Source: Kiritimatiellales bacterium (lineage in GTDB: Bacteria > Verrucomicrobiota > Kiritimatiellia > Kiritimatiellales > Pontiellaceae). From it: a stretch of DNA of 35,361 nucleotides. The first letter of the stretch is position 1; each line of letters starts with the position of its first letter. A program made the position numbers and the translations under genes. The DNA is taken from the NCBI GenBank assembly GCA_021734345.1, contig JAIPJC010000021.1, forward strand, positions 1-35,361. The letters are read 5' to 3'. Shown here one piece after another: positions 18,601 to 26,644 of this stretch. The notes under the pieces were generated by a model, which was not told the DNA's origin, did not search any database, and saw nothing but the letters and a program-made list of their open reading frames with translations.

Positions 18601-19294
18601 TCCCTGCATGGCGCAACCAGTCGCGGAACTCGGTGACGGCAAAGGGGCTGTAGTCGCCGAGGTAGTCGTCCGAGATTCCGCCTTGGGTGGGCTGTTCCTC
18701 TTCGATGGCCGCGTTGACCACCGCCAGCACGCCCGGATAGTTCCGATCCATCGCGAGAAGAAAGGCCGCCTGGTCGCGGGCATGCGCCTCGTAGGCTGCG
18801 CGCACGCCGGTGGCATAGCGGGAATCGGTGATCCGGTTGAAATCGCGGCTGGGATAGAGGATCGAGCCCTCGCCATCCGTACTGGAAACCCCGTACCAGT
18901 CCACACCGTTCTGCCGCCACTGGTAGCGGCGGATATCCGCATTCAAAAGAGCTTTGATGGTTCCGGGAAGTGCATGGGTCTGCACGTTGCTGATGATCAA
19001 ACCGAGCGAGATTCCGTTTTCGTGCGCCATCCGGAAATTGCGTTCGATATTGCCTTCGTCGCGCAATATGCCCGAAAAACCTGTTTCGAAATACTGGCCG
19101 CCCGGACCAACCTGCAGTTTCAGCTTATTGATTTGCTCCTGCACCACGGCATCGGGCAGGAGGTTGGTTCCGCCAGACACCTGGAACATCGCTTCGAACA
19201 ACGGAAGGATGCAAAACGCCTCGCGCGCATCGCCCAACCCAATCAACGGCATCAGCAGTGCCCCGATTAAAACAGCCTTTCCTACGTTCCTCAT
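15638..19294 (-). CDS. Large multidomain putative glycoside hydrolase
   Basis: Exported protein of 1218 residues; family not recognised with certainty. The start at 19294 has GAGGAG 6 nt upstream and gives a signal peptide of about 23 residues. Residues 24-545 look like a TIM-barrel glycosidase: ENGISLGLIISN, VNAAIEEEQ (Glu198-200), GDYSPFAVTEFRDWLRH as in GH42-type enzymes, and later WHPRPWN and PGWWTHDG. Residues about 550-632 resemble the end of a PA14 domain (VEYTQGQVLQLDW ... SQLYP). A DTDGDGTDD calcium-binding segment, the FHFNTDGDAEGW ... FAIDWIRATDGD module (660-800) and a further DxDGDG stretch (to about 850) follow. A LamG-like beta-sandwich comes next, then a C-terminal module with DLVADPAWSN. 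The catalytic residues remain a guess. Confidence 0.75.
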   Translation of the reverse strand: MRNVGKAVLIGALLMPLIGLGDAREAFCILPLFEAMFQVSGGTNLLPDAVVQEQINKLKLQVGPGGQYFETGFSGILRDEGNIERNFRMAHENGISLGLIISNVQTHALPGTIKALLNADIRRYQWRQNGVDWYGVSSTDGEGSILYPSRDFNRITDSRYATGVRAAYEAHARDQAAFLLAMDRNYPGVLAVVNAAIEEEQPTQGGISDDYLGDYSPFAVTEFRDWLRHAGKYDAATGGFAGEGAPAGIVGDYLLIDGYWRSPFSDDPSPADANGTGISFNNRFGTSFTTWSLRYYDLAAFPAAIPYATGMEDPASGNFFDISPESGTGFTVGGFDAPRVRNISNPYWLAWSWDMLDHDPVKPGEYPPGDPRHPQFGFRQTMVRNWCTDVLDWARDEGIPAELLHAHQIPAEIVSASRLRSSASPAWTGYYATGKTVGITRFGLVDPDLVQRYARRWGIFEWHPRPWNANSGASYATDLYNDTITSLNSYYWTGARVLFPGWWTHDGTVANGGTFPLADSSFADGMRNWLAARADNPPPSMGSGSGLDEAPVGSTVRLTGWIQPFYSETHLFTSSATLTLNGVAVPNGTPVSLQAGQLYPVVVEYTQGQVLQLDWSSASMPQLPVPLSQLYPAGDTDGDGTDDVDEVIAGRDARDAGDLAFHFNTDGDAEGWALPDQLTSIAVTGGVYTAVSTGNDPKLQRNSGFSFDTREVPGFLVRMKSDQPGRVDLFFGNATANYAGTRLLTANLLETNVWQHLYLSATNVAEWGNFTVTKIRFDPTTLSNATFAIDWIRATDGDLDDDGIADTAEPTGDTDGDGMLDVLDSDSDGDGFPDAVEHLAGSDPYDARNIPADLPTNVFTDTFNSSAAEDINADAASRQTGALVPASYTGIQTWFKIAGSKLSQTGGGEIILAANLAGHIVGKDFELSFTQAMLATSNWTSVYMVSANENTRSSSRLGFHMWGAASTLAFTIYGGTGTAGANYAGVNITDAAMDSLWQANFGTNFEKSDEHFVQFISTAGTGGTNTCDFVVDGVTVSTRTYAFTEDTTRQIRLVSTIANGSTTTGATYDNLAITVPPTGVLPSYGAWAAANGLVGDAALRTADVDLPAPDGMDNLLEYALGGDPNVADADAVLPTGRVVESGGSNVFEYVYNRRHDDSRLTFGLLVDTDLVADPAWSNIGTSAEVAAGATADPAIESVTNRIPATEDQKFVGLEVIEN

Positions 19295-19310
19295 CTACAA
19301 CTCCTCAAAC

Positions 19311-19340
19311 GGTGGCGGACACGAACAACACCCCGCCACC
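19311..19340 (-). other. Intercistronic hairpin
   Basis: GGTGGCGG (19311-19318) and CCGCCACC (19333-19340) form a perfect 8-bp GC-rich stem between two operon genes, 11 nt after one stop and upstream of the next ribosome-binding site. It lacks a U-tract, so it is more likely an mRNA-stabilising or processing hairpin than a terminator. Confidence 0.4.
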
Positions 19341-19351
19341 TCCATTCGAAA

Positions 19352-21076
19352 TTATTCTGCATCATACCGGTAGTTGAACCGGCCAGATGGCGCGGCATCG
19401 CCACAGGTATAGAAATCCATGATATCGTCCGGGTGGTTCAGGTTGTCCACCCACTTGAATTCGATATCCAGTGACTGGCCGCCGGGTAGCGCCAAAACAG
19501 AACGCGGGATGGCAATTTCCATTTCGGAACCGCGGACGATGAAGTTCAGTTCAGCGATCTTGTTCCAGTTCCATCCGTTGGAACTTTTTTCCAACACGCC
19601 GGGAGCTGCCCGGTTCAATACGAAGTCATAGCCTTCCCATCCGGTTTTTTTGGATCGGTCGGTGTTGATGAAAAGCATCATCCAAAACGGGTTGGAGGAT
19701 TCCGTCAGCGGCGCGGCCGTCTTTACATAGAAATAAATATACTCCGCATCCCGTGCGACCTTGCTTAACACGATATCGTTGCGGCCTTGGACATTCGTGA
19801 AGTGCAATTGATCGCCCCAACCGGCGCAATCCCGGTGCAAGGTGTCGCCGCGATAGTCGGCGAACCCGGGACGTACCTCCTGCCAATCCGAAAAATCCCC
19901 ATCGATCGAAATGGTTTTCGGCACGCTGGCGGACTCCGGCTTTTCCATGCCCTTGAACCGGCGGATATTGGCGATCATCTGATAATAATAGTTGTCGTCG
20001 TAGCCGCCTTTCATCGGCTCGATGTCGCGGCTGTGTTCGATGTCAAACGTGTCTACAAAAACAACCGGCGCTTGATAGCCATTGAACGAGTTCATCCGCA
20101 TGGCCACCCACTCGTTCCAACCGGTAATAAAAACCAGCTCTGGATCGGCCTTGAGTGCATGGTTCCACTGCTCCTGGAAATTGAGTCCGTACTGGTAGGC
20201 GCTGGGCCGCGGATCCATTTTCCCGTCATGAAAACTGCGGCCCTGGGATCGCGGATGACTGAGAGCCGACAGCTTACCGTCGACGGCATTCTGCGCAACG
20301 ATTACCGCCATCTCCTCGGGCTGATCCTTTGTTCCACCGAAAGCGTGTTGGGGATAGCACTGGGCCCAACCCCAGTCGTCCTTGTGCTTCGATCCGTCAA
20401 AGTAGGTCGGCATTCCTGGACGATAACTAAAAAAGTTTCGTATCTCCGGCGATGTCCCTTCCGGATACGCCATGATTAGTGGTTTGCCTTTCCAGTAGAA
20501 CCACAGGTTTTTATACAGCCCCGGTTCATAGAGATCGCGGTATACTTCTGCGATTTCCTGCGGATCCACGGCACCGAACCGGCAGAGAAAGGCAATTTTC
20601 GGAACGTTCACGCCATCCTTTTGCGCCCGATCAAATGCGCGGCACAGCGCCATATAGCTCTCTTTGTAGGTAAAACCGTTGCTCGCATCAAAAATAATGA
20701 CGTCCACTCCGGCATCGGCCAGCATTTCGGCATGCTTGCGATACACCCATTCATCGGTCGAGCGGTAGTAGCCGAACAGCGGCTCGGCGAAATGGTGATA
20801 GGCATTCATCGGTCCCCATGCCGCATGCGCCGCGTTCGTAAGCGCGTCCGGATGCTCCGCCAGGATCTTTGAAATATCGTGCGGGCCGGTTTTCGAATGC
20901 TGGTACTGCCAGAGGAAATAAAACAGCGCCACCGTCCGGTTCGTGCGCACCGGCCCGACCTCTTTAAATTCCGGCAACGACCGCCCCAGCCCATCGGTCG
21001 CAGGCCATGATGCGGCAAATCCATCATCTGTCAGACCCAAACCCAGACAAGCCATCAAAACCAGTATTTTCTTCAT
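19352..21076 (-). CDS. GH99/WbsX-like TIM-barrel protein with CBM9-like domain (copy 2)
   Basis: Probable secreted glycosidase of 574 residues acting on the locus polysaccharide. The ATG at 21076 was chosen because GGAG lies 8 nt upstream and a signal peptide (residues 1-22) follows directly. Residues 45-380 look like a GH99/WbsX-type TIM barrel: ALFYFLWQYQH, MLADAGVDVIIFDASNG and the tell-tale WNEW at 320-323. MKGGYDDNYYYQMIANIRR ends the barrel. Residues 388-574 resemble a CBM9-like/DOMON beta-sandwich (IDGDFSDWQEV, EYIYFYVKT, TGWEGYDFVLNR). It is a paralogue of the gene just upstream, sharing all these landmarks, but is about 85 residues shorter because an insertion before WNEW is missing. 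I cannot assign a CAZy family or substrate. Confidence 0.72.
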   Translation of the reverse strand: MKKILVLMACLGLGLTDDGFAASWPATDGLGRSLPEFKEVGPVRTNRTVALFYFLWQYQHSKTGPHDISKILAEHPDALTNAAHAAWGPMNAYHHFAEPLFGYYRSTDEWVYRKHAEMLADAGVDVIIFDASNGFTYKESYMALCRAFDRAQKDGVNVPKIAFLCRFGAVDPQEIAEVYRDLYEPGLYKNLWFYWKGKPLIMAYPEGTSPEIRNFFSYRPGMPTYFDGSKHKDDWGWAQCYPQHAFGGTKDQPEEMAVIVAQNAVDGKLSALSHPRSQGRSFHDGKMDPRPSAYQYGLNFQEQWNHALKADPELVFITGWNEWVAMRMNSFNGYQAPVVFVDTFDIEHSRDIEPMKGGYDDNYYYQMIANIRRFKGMEKPESASVPKTISIDGDFSDWQEVRPGFADYRGDTLHRDCAGWGDQLHFTNVQGRNDIVLSKVARDAEYIYFYVKTAAPLTESSNPFWMMLFINTDRSKKTGWEGYDFVLNRAAPGVLEKSSNGWNWNKIAELNFIVRGSEMEIAIPRSVLALPGGQSLDIEFKWVDNLNHPDDIMDFYTCGDAAPSGRFNYRYDAE

Positions 21077-21105
21077 CTTCAATCTCCAAACTTCTTCACG
21101 AAACA

Positions 21106-21125
21106 CTGAACCTCTCCATGTTCAG
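21106..21125 (-). other. Small intercistronic hairpin
   Basis: CTGAAC and GTTCAG form a perfect 6-bp stem with an 8-nt loop in the 88-bp gap between the two WNEW genes. No U-tract follows. The role is unknown and could be chance. Confidence 0.25.
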
Positions 21126-21164
21126 CAACAACTTTCACACCTTTGCCGGCATTAGCTGACAGAT

Positions 21165-23147
21165 CTATTTTCTCCAGATGCACCGATAGTTGAAGCGCCG
21201 GTTCGGGGCACTGTCGCCCTCTGTGCAAAGTGAAATCGGATCCTTCAAATCTTTCGGATTGTCGCTCCAGTGGAAATCGAAACTGAACGCATCGCCCTTT
21301 AATCCAATGAGTTTACGCGGCACGGCTACTTCCAGCTGGTTGCCGGTATAGCCGTATTCAAGATCGGCGTGTTTGACCCATGGCGTATCCGGCGTATCGC
21401 GGGAATACCGCATCAGTGTAGTGGTTTTTGAATCAACGGTTTCCTTGTTGATGATAAAATCGTAGCCATACCAACCCGTGCCCGGATCTTTGTCCGCATC
21501 AATCAGCAGCAGCATCCAATTGCTGTCGGTATGCGGAGTCAGCGGCTGGTCGGTTTCGACATAGAAATATACGTTGTCGTCATCCACCGCCACCTTGCCG
21601 GTTATGATGTCGTTGCGGCCGGAATCGTTTTTATAGTGCAACCCGCCATATCCCGGATAGTCGCGGCGGATGGTATCGCCGATCGTATCGCGGTACTCGA
21701 CATCGGTTTCCTGCCAATCGGCGAAGTCACCATCTATCTTTTTCGTCTGCAAACCCTTCAGTTTCGGAATCGGGCGGACGCCTTTGTATCGCCGGATGTT
21801 CTGGGCCATCTGCATGTAATAGTTGTCGGTGTATCCGCCGTTCATTGGCTGGACACAACGGTTGAACTCCGAGTTGTACTGGTCGATAAAGCGATACGAG
21901 TTTTCCCGGCCCAAGAAGGAGTAGGTTTTCCCGGGTTCAGGGTGATATTTACCGGCGGTCCACTCGTTCCAGTCGTTGATATAAATGAATTGCGGGTCGC
22001 TTTTCAGCGCTTCATCCCACCGCTCCTGGAAATAGATGCCATAGCCTTCGGGGTTTTCCACGGTTTTGTCCAGCCACGGCACATAGGTCGGAACCGGCAG
22101 GTCGTATTCATTCAACGCGGGTTCGCCACTCTTCCGGCTCCACGATTTCCCGACCATCGAGGTTGGATGCTGCGCAGGCGTGACAGCCGCTTCTTCCCTA
22201 ACACCCTTATGTGTCGAAACCAAGTCGTCCGGATCCATTGAGGCAACCTTTTTGTTGTGCATGTCGTAGCCGAAGCTCCAATTGTCCTCCGTACCGATAA
22301 AACGCTCTCCCGCCCATTCGTAGTAGCCCCACCACATGGTTCTCAGTGTGAAAAAGTCTCTCACCGCCGGGGTGTAGTCCGCGTAGAACTCCTCTGTATA
22401 ATCAGGATCTCCGTAATGCGGATGATTTTTGTCTGTTTTGGCTTTGGGATCAAACTGGCGGTTTGGATGTTTTATTCCGCCACGGTTTGCATCAACGGTT
22501 GGATTCCCGTTGTAGAGCAACAGAGGTTTCCCATCCCAGTGGAACCAAAGATCCTTGTGCTGTTCGGTTTTATAAATCCGGTCGTACAAATCCTGAACCA
22601 CGGTAATAACGGTTCCATTAAACGCCCAGAAACAAAGCTTTGGCACCTTGTTGCCCTGGGCCTTCATCTTTTCCATCACCTTGAACAGGACCTCCCACTC
22701 ATCCCAATACTCGACGCCGTTGGTCACATCAAGAATCAAGACATCCACTCCCGCATCCGCAAGCATGGATAGATCCTTATAGATAATATATTCATCCTTG
22801 CTAAGGAAATAGCCCGCCTCCGGTTCTCCCCAATGGAACTGGCTTTCGGTCCAAAGTAGGTTCTTGGCATCCAGACGCGCAGTGGGATCGGCCGCGAGGA
22901 TCTTCGTGACATCCGCCGCATAAGGACTCTTGAATCCCGCCTTTCCGTCATCGTGCCACGTGATATAGAAAATGCCAACCACCCGCCGCCGGTCGTCCTT
23001 GACCGGCCCGACCGACGCAAAGTCCGGCATCGTCCGTCCAAGCGCATCAGTCGCGACCCATGTGTCTGGGTATATGTCGCGACAGGATTTCCCCTGAACC
23101 GTACCCACCAAAACCGCAATACATAACAGATAAACAACAGGCTTCAT
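21165..23147 (-). CDS. GH99/WbsX-like TIM-barrel protein with CBM9-like domain (copy 1)
   Basis: Secreted, 660 residues, paralogue of the next gene downstream. The start at 23147 has GAGGAG about 10 nt upstream; residues 1-19 form a signal peptide. The barrel shows VVGIFYITWHDD, MLADAGVDVLILDVTNG, INDWNEWTAGKYHPEPG (WNEW at 393-396, here followed by the Glu-Pro of WbsX-like proteins) and MNGGYTDNYYMQMAQNIRR. The C-terminal domain from about residue 470 is CBM9-like (IDGDFADWQET, VYFYVETDQPL, TGWYGYDFIINKE). Residues 215-375 hold a long insertion absent from the partner, including a Trp/Tyr-rich stretch (MWWGYYEWAGERF) that might shape the substrate site. The two copies probably split related bonds of one polysaccharide. 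The family is inferred from motifs only. Confidence 0.72.
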   Translation of the reverse strand: MKPVVYLLCIAVLVGTVQGKSCRDIYPDTWVATDALGRTMPDFASVGPVKDDRRRVVGIFYITWHDDGKAGFKSPYAADVTKILAADPTARLDAKNLLWTESQFHWGEPEAGYFLSKDEYIIYKDLSMLADAGVDVLILDVTNGVEYWDEWEVLFKVMEKMKAQGNKVPKLCFWAFNGTVITVVQDLYDRIYKTEQHKDLWFHWDGKPLLLYNGNPTVDANRGGIKHPNRQFDPKAKTDKNHPHYGDPDYTEEFYADYTPAVRDFFTLRTMWWGYYEWAGERFIGTEDNWSFGYDMHNKKVASMDPDDLVSTHKGVREEAAVTPAQHPTSMVGKSWSRKSGEPALNEYDLPVPTYVPWLDKTVENPEGYGIYFQERWDEALKSDPQFIYINDWNEWTAGKYHPEPGKTYSFLGRENSYRFIDQYNSEFNRCVQPMNGGYTDNYYMQMAQNIRRYKGVRPIPKLKGLQTKKIDGDFADWQETDVEYRDTIGDTIRRDYPGYGGLHYKNDSGRNDIITGKVAVDDDNVYFYVETDQPLTPHTDSNWMLLLIDADKDPGTGWYGYDFIINKETVDSKTTTLMRYSRDTPDTPWVKHADLEYGYTGNQLEVAVPRKLIGLKGDAFSFDFHWSDNPKDLKDPISLCTEGDSAPNRRFNYRCIWRK

Positions 23148-23201
23148 TTTGCGTCAGCTCCTCAATCATTCTTAAATCGGTTCTACTCTCCGCCGGAGGT
23201 T

Positions 23202-23339
23202 TCAACCGTTATAGGGCCCAGCAGCCCCGACCGGTTCTTCCGGCTCGCGCTGCTCCACACCGACCCCTCTGGAAAGAAGGGCGGAGCAACAGACGAGCGC
23301 AATCGTCCACGCTTTTCCCATCCTGCCAAATGTTTTCAA
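23202..23339 (-). CDS. Possible 45-residue secreted peptide or gene remnant
   Basis: An ORF with a TTG start at 23339 lies 13 nt after the stop of the sialidase-like gene. AGGAG sits directly after that stop, 7 nt before the TTG. The product begins MKTFGRMGKAWTIALVCC and continues SALLSRGVGVEQREPEEP: a basic start, hydrophobic core and possible cleavage region, like a signal peptide, then a short acidic, Pro-rich tail ending PYNG. An internal ATG at codon 7 (23321) is an alternative start with a poorer ribosome-binding site. It fills most of the 205-bp gap between two operon genes. It may be a small secreted peptide or the stump of a secreted protein truncated early by a stop or deletion. No homologue is known to me. 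Confidence 0.4.
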   Translation of the reverse strand: MKTFGRMGKAWTIALVCCSALLSRGVGVEQREPEEPVGAAGPYNG

Positions 23340-23352
23340 AATCCGTCTCCTG

Positions 23353-25113
23353 CTACTGAACCATGATGCGGTCGATACGGGTCTTCACACTGGTTTCGTT
23401 GGCGTCAAAAATGCCGATCGCCGTGATCGCCCCGGAGGCGGGCAGACTGATTTTTCCGCCTTCGGCCAATTCGCTGCCGGGTATAAACGAGAGCGTATTC
23501 CATGAAACCGAGTGCACATCCAGCGTATGAACCGTCCATTTGGAAACCCCGGCATTCAACACGTCCTGAGTGACATACCACGCATCATCCACTTTGATCG
23601 CGACTTTTAAATCAGCGGTTTCTTCGTCGTTTTTCAGGCTGACGCTGAAGCTGGATATCTTATCAATCGAACCGAACGAAGCGTTGTCCGTCCAAAGCAA
23701 CAACGGCTTCGAACCGAAAGTCGCCGCATCGAGGTCGTACACGATATAGTCCACCCAGGAAAGAACCGGGCCTCTGAGAAGACCGCTGTTGCTTTCGGAA
23801 ACAGCCTTCCCGTCGGCATCATAGTTGGCATGCCAGCCAACCTGACTGATCGGGCCGTCGGCCTTGTCGTCATTCGTGAAGTTTACCTCATACGCCCCGC
23901 CGGCCTTATTGATGATCACCTTCTGCCGGGCTCCTGCCGTAACATACGCACCGGCCTGAATATCCTTTTCCGCAAAGGTCGTCATCAGAATCTCCCGTTC
24001 TCCGGCCCGGGAGCGGTCGTAGGTAATGTAGATGGTTCCGTCCGGAGTCTGCATGCCGTCCGGGTAGCTGATATCTGTGCGTTCATCGAGCATCAGCCCC
24101 TTCGACCAGCTCTTCCCGTCGTCATCCGACAGAAACGCCATCAACTGCGAGCGTCCAACGTTCTGATCGATCGGCCCGTGCTTGACTAGCAGAAGCTTCC
24201 CGGAGTTCAGCCGCGTAATAAAAAACCGGCTGGGTGCCTGAATGATTTTTGACGGAGCCGTCGGCGTCCATGTTTTTCCGCCGTCGGAGGAAAAACTTTC
24301 CCCGATCCCGTATTGGGTGCGGTTGAGCATCCAGAGCGATCCATCCTTCCGCTCCACCACCTGATATTCGGAAGCGGACATATCTTTGCGCTCCAGCGGG
24401 ATCTCTCCGCGATACCGAAACGTCTTTCCCCCGTCTGTGGAAAACAGCGGGCGCGGCATCGATGGCCTGCTGGACGGAAGCGGTGTGGCCGGCCACAGCC
24501 ATGTGCCGTCGGCAAGAACGGAGGGTTTGTTCATGTTGTGCGTTTCCATCGCAATCAGGCGCGGCTCCGACCAGACCGGGTTCTCGGCATCCGGATTATC
24601 GGTTGTCATCACCCACAGCTGCGATGCCGCAAAACTAAATTTTCCAATAAACTCATTATAGGCATCGATATTCGGGAAGCGTTCCTTCGCCTGCTTCTGT
24701 TCCAGCGCGGAGGAACGCACCGGATAGAGATTCCACATGAACCACATCCGGTTCTGCGGGTCGAGCCAGAGGGCGGGTTCGGACGCACGGAAAGGCGGAT
24801 CGATGACCATCTTCGGGCCCGACCAGGTTTCCCCGTTATCCCCGCTGGTGGCCAGCAGCACATAATTCTCCGACGACTCGCCTTCGCCGCCGCCATACCA
24901 TGTCACCCAGAGCCGACCGCCCGGTGCCACAACGATGGAGGGAATCCCCTGAAACTTCCGGGCTGAGTCGGCGTATTCCGGCCCAGGGTTCCGGTTGATA
25001 TACGGCATCTGCGGATAATCGTCCGCAGAGGGATACGGCGTTTTGGCATCGGCCAGTGCCGTTACGGCGGAAATCAAAAAAACAAAACCCGACTTTATTA
25101 AAAAATTCTTCAT
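23353..25113 (-). CDS. Sialidase-fold (BNR/Asp-box) exoglycosidase-like protein
   Basis: Secreted six-bladed beta-propeller enzyme candidate, 586 residues. The start at 25113 has GAGGAG about 6 nt upstream; the signal peptide covers residues 1-23. Four Asp-box motifs are visible: SGDNGETW (90-97), STDGGKTF (225-232), SDGGKTW (276-282) and SDDDGKSW (329-336). GIPSIVVAPGGRLWVTW at 56 and SYPDGMQTPDGTIYITYDR near 349 fit the exo-alpha-sialidase (GH33-like) pattern. Residues about 385-586 form an additional C-terminal beta domain. True sialic acid is uncommon in algal polysaccharides, so the propeller may act on another acidic sugar or as a rhamnosidase- or lyase-like enzyme. It lies 14 nt after the sulfatase at 25128-26621, so it is in the same operon. 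Confidence 0.85.
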   Translation of the reverse strand: MKNFLIKSGFVFLISAVTALADAKTPYPSADDYPQMPYINRNPGPEYADSARKFQGIPSIVVAPGGRLWVTWYGGGEGESSENYVLLATSGDNGETWSGPKMVIDPPFRASEPALWLDPQNRMWFMWNLYPVRSSALEQKQAKERFPNIDAYNEFIGKFSFAASQLWVMTTDNPDAENPVWSEPRLIAMETHNMNKPSVLADGTWLWPATPLPSSRPSMPRPLFSTDGGKTFRYRGEIPLERKDMSASEYQVVERKDGSLWMLNRTQYGIGESFSSDGGKTWTPTAPSKIIQAPSRFFITRLNSGKLLLVKHGPIDQNVGRSQLMAFLSDDDGKSWSKGLMLDERTDISYPDGMQTPDGTIYITYDRSRAGEREILMTTFAEKDIQAGAYVTAGARQKVIINKAGGAYEVNFTNDDKADGPISQVGWHANYDADGKAVSESNSGLLRGPVLSWVDYIVYDLDAATFGSKPLLLWTDNASFGSIDKISSFSVSLKNDEETADLKVAIKVDDAWYVTQDVLNAGVSKWTVHTLDVHSVSWNTLSFIPGSELAEGGKISLPASGAITAIGIFDANETSVKTRIDRIMVQ

Positions 25114-25127
25114 CCGTTCTCCTCTTT

Positions 25128-26621
25128 TTATTTACAGCTCTCTCGCAGGGTTTCCCACTGGTTCTTCACCTGCTGGAGTGTTTGTTTATATTCCGGGTTG
25201 TGCGCCAGGTTGTGCATTTCCAGCGGATCGCTTTTCAAATCGTACAGCTCTTCGGCCAGCGGACCGGACTGCTCGATATAGTTGATGTATTTCCAGCGGC
25301 GCGTCCGCACCCCTTCCGAACGCTCGATGTGGTTCGGTGCTTTATCCCCGTGCCCGTAGAGCTGCTCCAGAAAGAATTCATCCCGTAGCGGCACTGACGG
25401 ATCGGCGATCTGCGGTAACAGGCTCTTCCCCTGCATATCACCCGGGCGCGGCACGCCGGCAAAATCCAGCATGGTCGGCGCCATATCAACCAGCAGCGCC
25501 AGTTCACCGCTGGTATGGGCTTCAACCGGGTGGCGCGGATCATAAACAATCAGGGGGATATGCGCCGACTCTTCGTAGAGCAGCCACTTGCCGTCGAAGC
25601 CGTGTTCGCCGAGAAAATGGCCGTGGTCCGATGTGTAGATAATGATCGTGTTCCGATCCAGCCCATGCGCTTTCAGGTCGTCGAGAATCTTCCCGACACA
25701 AATATCGATGCCCGCAACCAGTCGGTAATAGTCGCGCGTCTCTTCCTGCAGAAATCCATGCAGCCCCTGGTCCTTGGCCAGCTTCATCCCCCGGCTGTTC
25801 TGCAATGAATTTTTCAGGAAGTCCGGCTGGCTTTCCGCATCCTCGATATTGACGGACGCCTTGATCGGCATCGGCACATCCTTGAACAAATCCTTCACCT
25901 CATCAGCATAATCACCCCATGGGCCATGCGGTGCTTTCAGGCTGATCGAAAGGCAGAACGGTTTGCCCGGATCGCGCTGGTCGAGAAACTGATTCACCTT
26001 GTGCGGAATCACATCGATTTCCTGATGGATCGGATCCTTGATGTTCTTGCGTCCCACCCGAATGGCTTCCCCTGCGACGCCGCGCGCATCCGGCGGGCAG
26101 TCGCAGAGAAACTCCGTTCGATCAGTAGTGCCATTGTTGAGCACGAAATGGCAGTCGCGCTCGTGCCAGTAGTTCGACTGCCCCATCGAACCACCCCAAA
26201 AATCGAACGTTGCCGCGGCCCGCTTGAAATACTCCTTGTTGTTTTCATCGGTTCCCCACTTGCCGATAAATCCGGTGTAATACCCGTGCCGCTGCAACAT
26301 CATCGGATAGGTTTTGCCGAGGTCTTGAATCTGGGTAAAGAAGTCGTTCACGCCGTTGCGGCGCGCATATTGGCCGGTCAGTACCGTGACGCGGCTCACA
26401 CAGCAGATCGGCGAGGTTGCGAAGGCGTTCTCAAAGCGGGTTCCATGCGCGGCCAGCGAATCGATGTTGGGCGTTTTCAATGCCGGATTGCCTGAACAAC
26501 CGAGGGTGTCGGCCCGCTGGTCATCCGCCATGATGTAAATGATATTCGGCCGCTCGACTGCGGAAAATCCAATCGTTGCCGAACAGACAACAGCCACCGC
26601 CATCCATTTGTTACGTTCCAT
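25128..26621 (-). CDS. Sulfatase (S1 family) with unusual CCVSR motif
   Basis: Secreted sulfatase of 497 residues. The ATG at 26621 was preferred over a GTG at 26672 because the GTG overlaps the previous gene and its AAGGA is too close. The chosen start gives a signal peptide (residues 1-22). NIIYIMADDQRADTLG supplies the first metal-site Asp pair. The formylglycine site is CCVSRVTVLTG: Cys73 is aligned with the modified Cys, and the usual Pro two residues later is Val75. Arg77 and LTG are kept. YTSDHGHFLGEHG near residue 350 supplies the second metal site. Length is normal for a single-domain enzyme. It sits 23 nt after the large sulfatase and 14 nt before the sialidase-like gene. Activity depends on whether the Val variant is converted to formylglycine. 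Confidence 0.93.
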   Translation of the reverse strand: MERNKWMAVAVVCSATIGFSAVERPNIIYIMADDQRADTLGCSGNPALKTPNIDSLAAHGTRFENAFATSPICCVSRVTVLTGQYARRNGVNDFFTQIQDLGKTYPMMLQRHGYYTGFIGKWGTDENNKEYFKRAAATFDFWGGSMGQSNYWHERDCHFVLNNGTTDRTEFLCDCPPDARGVAGEAIRVGRKNIKDPIHQEIDVIPHKVNQFLDQRDPGKPFCLSISLKAPHGPWGDYADEVKDLFKDVPMPIKASVNIEDAESQPDFLKNSLQNSRGMKLAKDQGLHGFLQEETRDYYRLVAGIDICVGKILDDLKAHGLDRNTIIIYTSDHGHFLGEHGFDGKWLLYEESAHIPLIVYDPRHPVEAHTSGELALLVDMAPTMLDFAGVPRPGDMQGKSLLPQIADPSVPLRDEFFLEQLYGHGDKAPNHIERSEGVRTRRWKYINYIEQSGPLAEELYDLKSDPLEMHNLAHNPEYKQTLQQVKNQWETLRESCK

Positions 26622-26644
26622 GTGCAAGGTTCTCTTTCTGTTTA

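Noticed and set aside
21165-23147. Glycosyltransferase WbsX for cell-surface polysaccharide synthesis
   Set aside because: The WNEW motif is shared with WbsX-like proteins, but the signal peptide, CBM9-like tail and catabolic neighbours favour a secreted degradative role.
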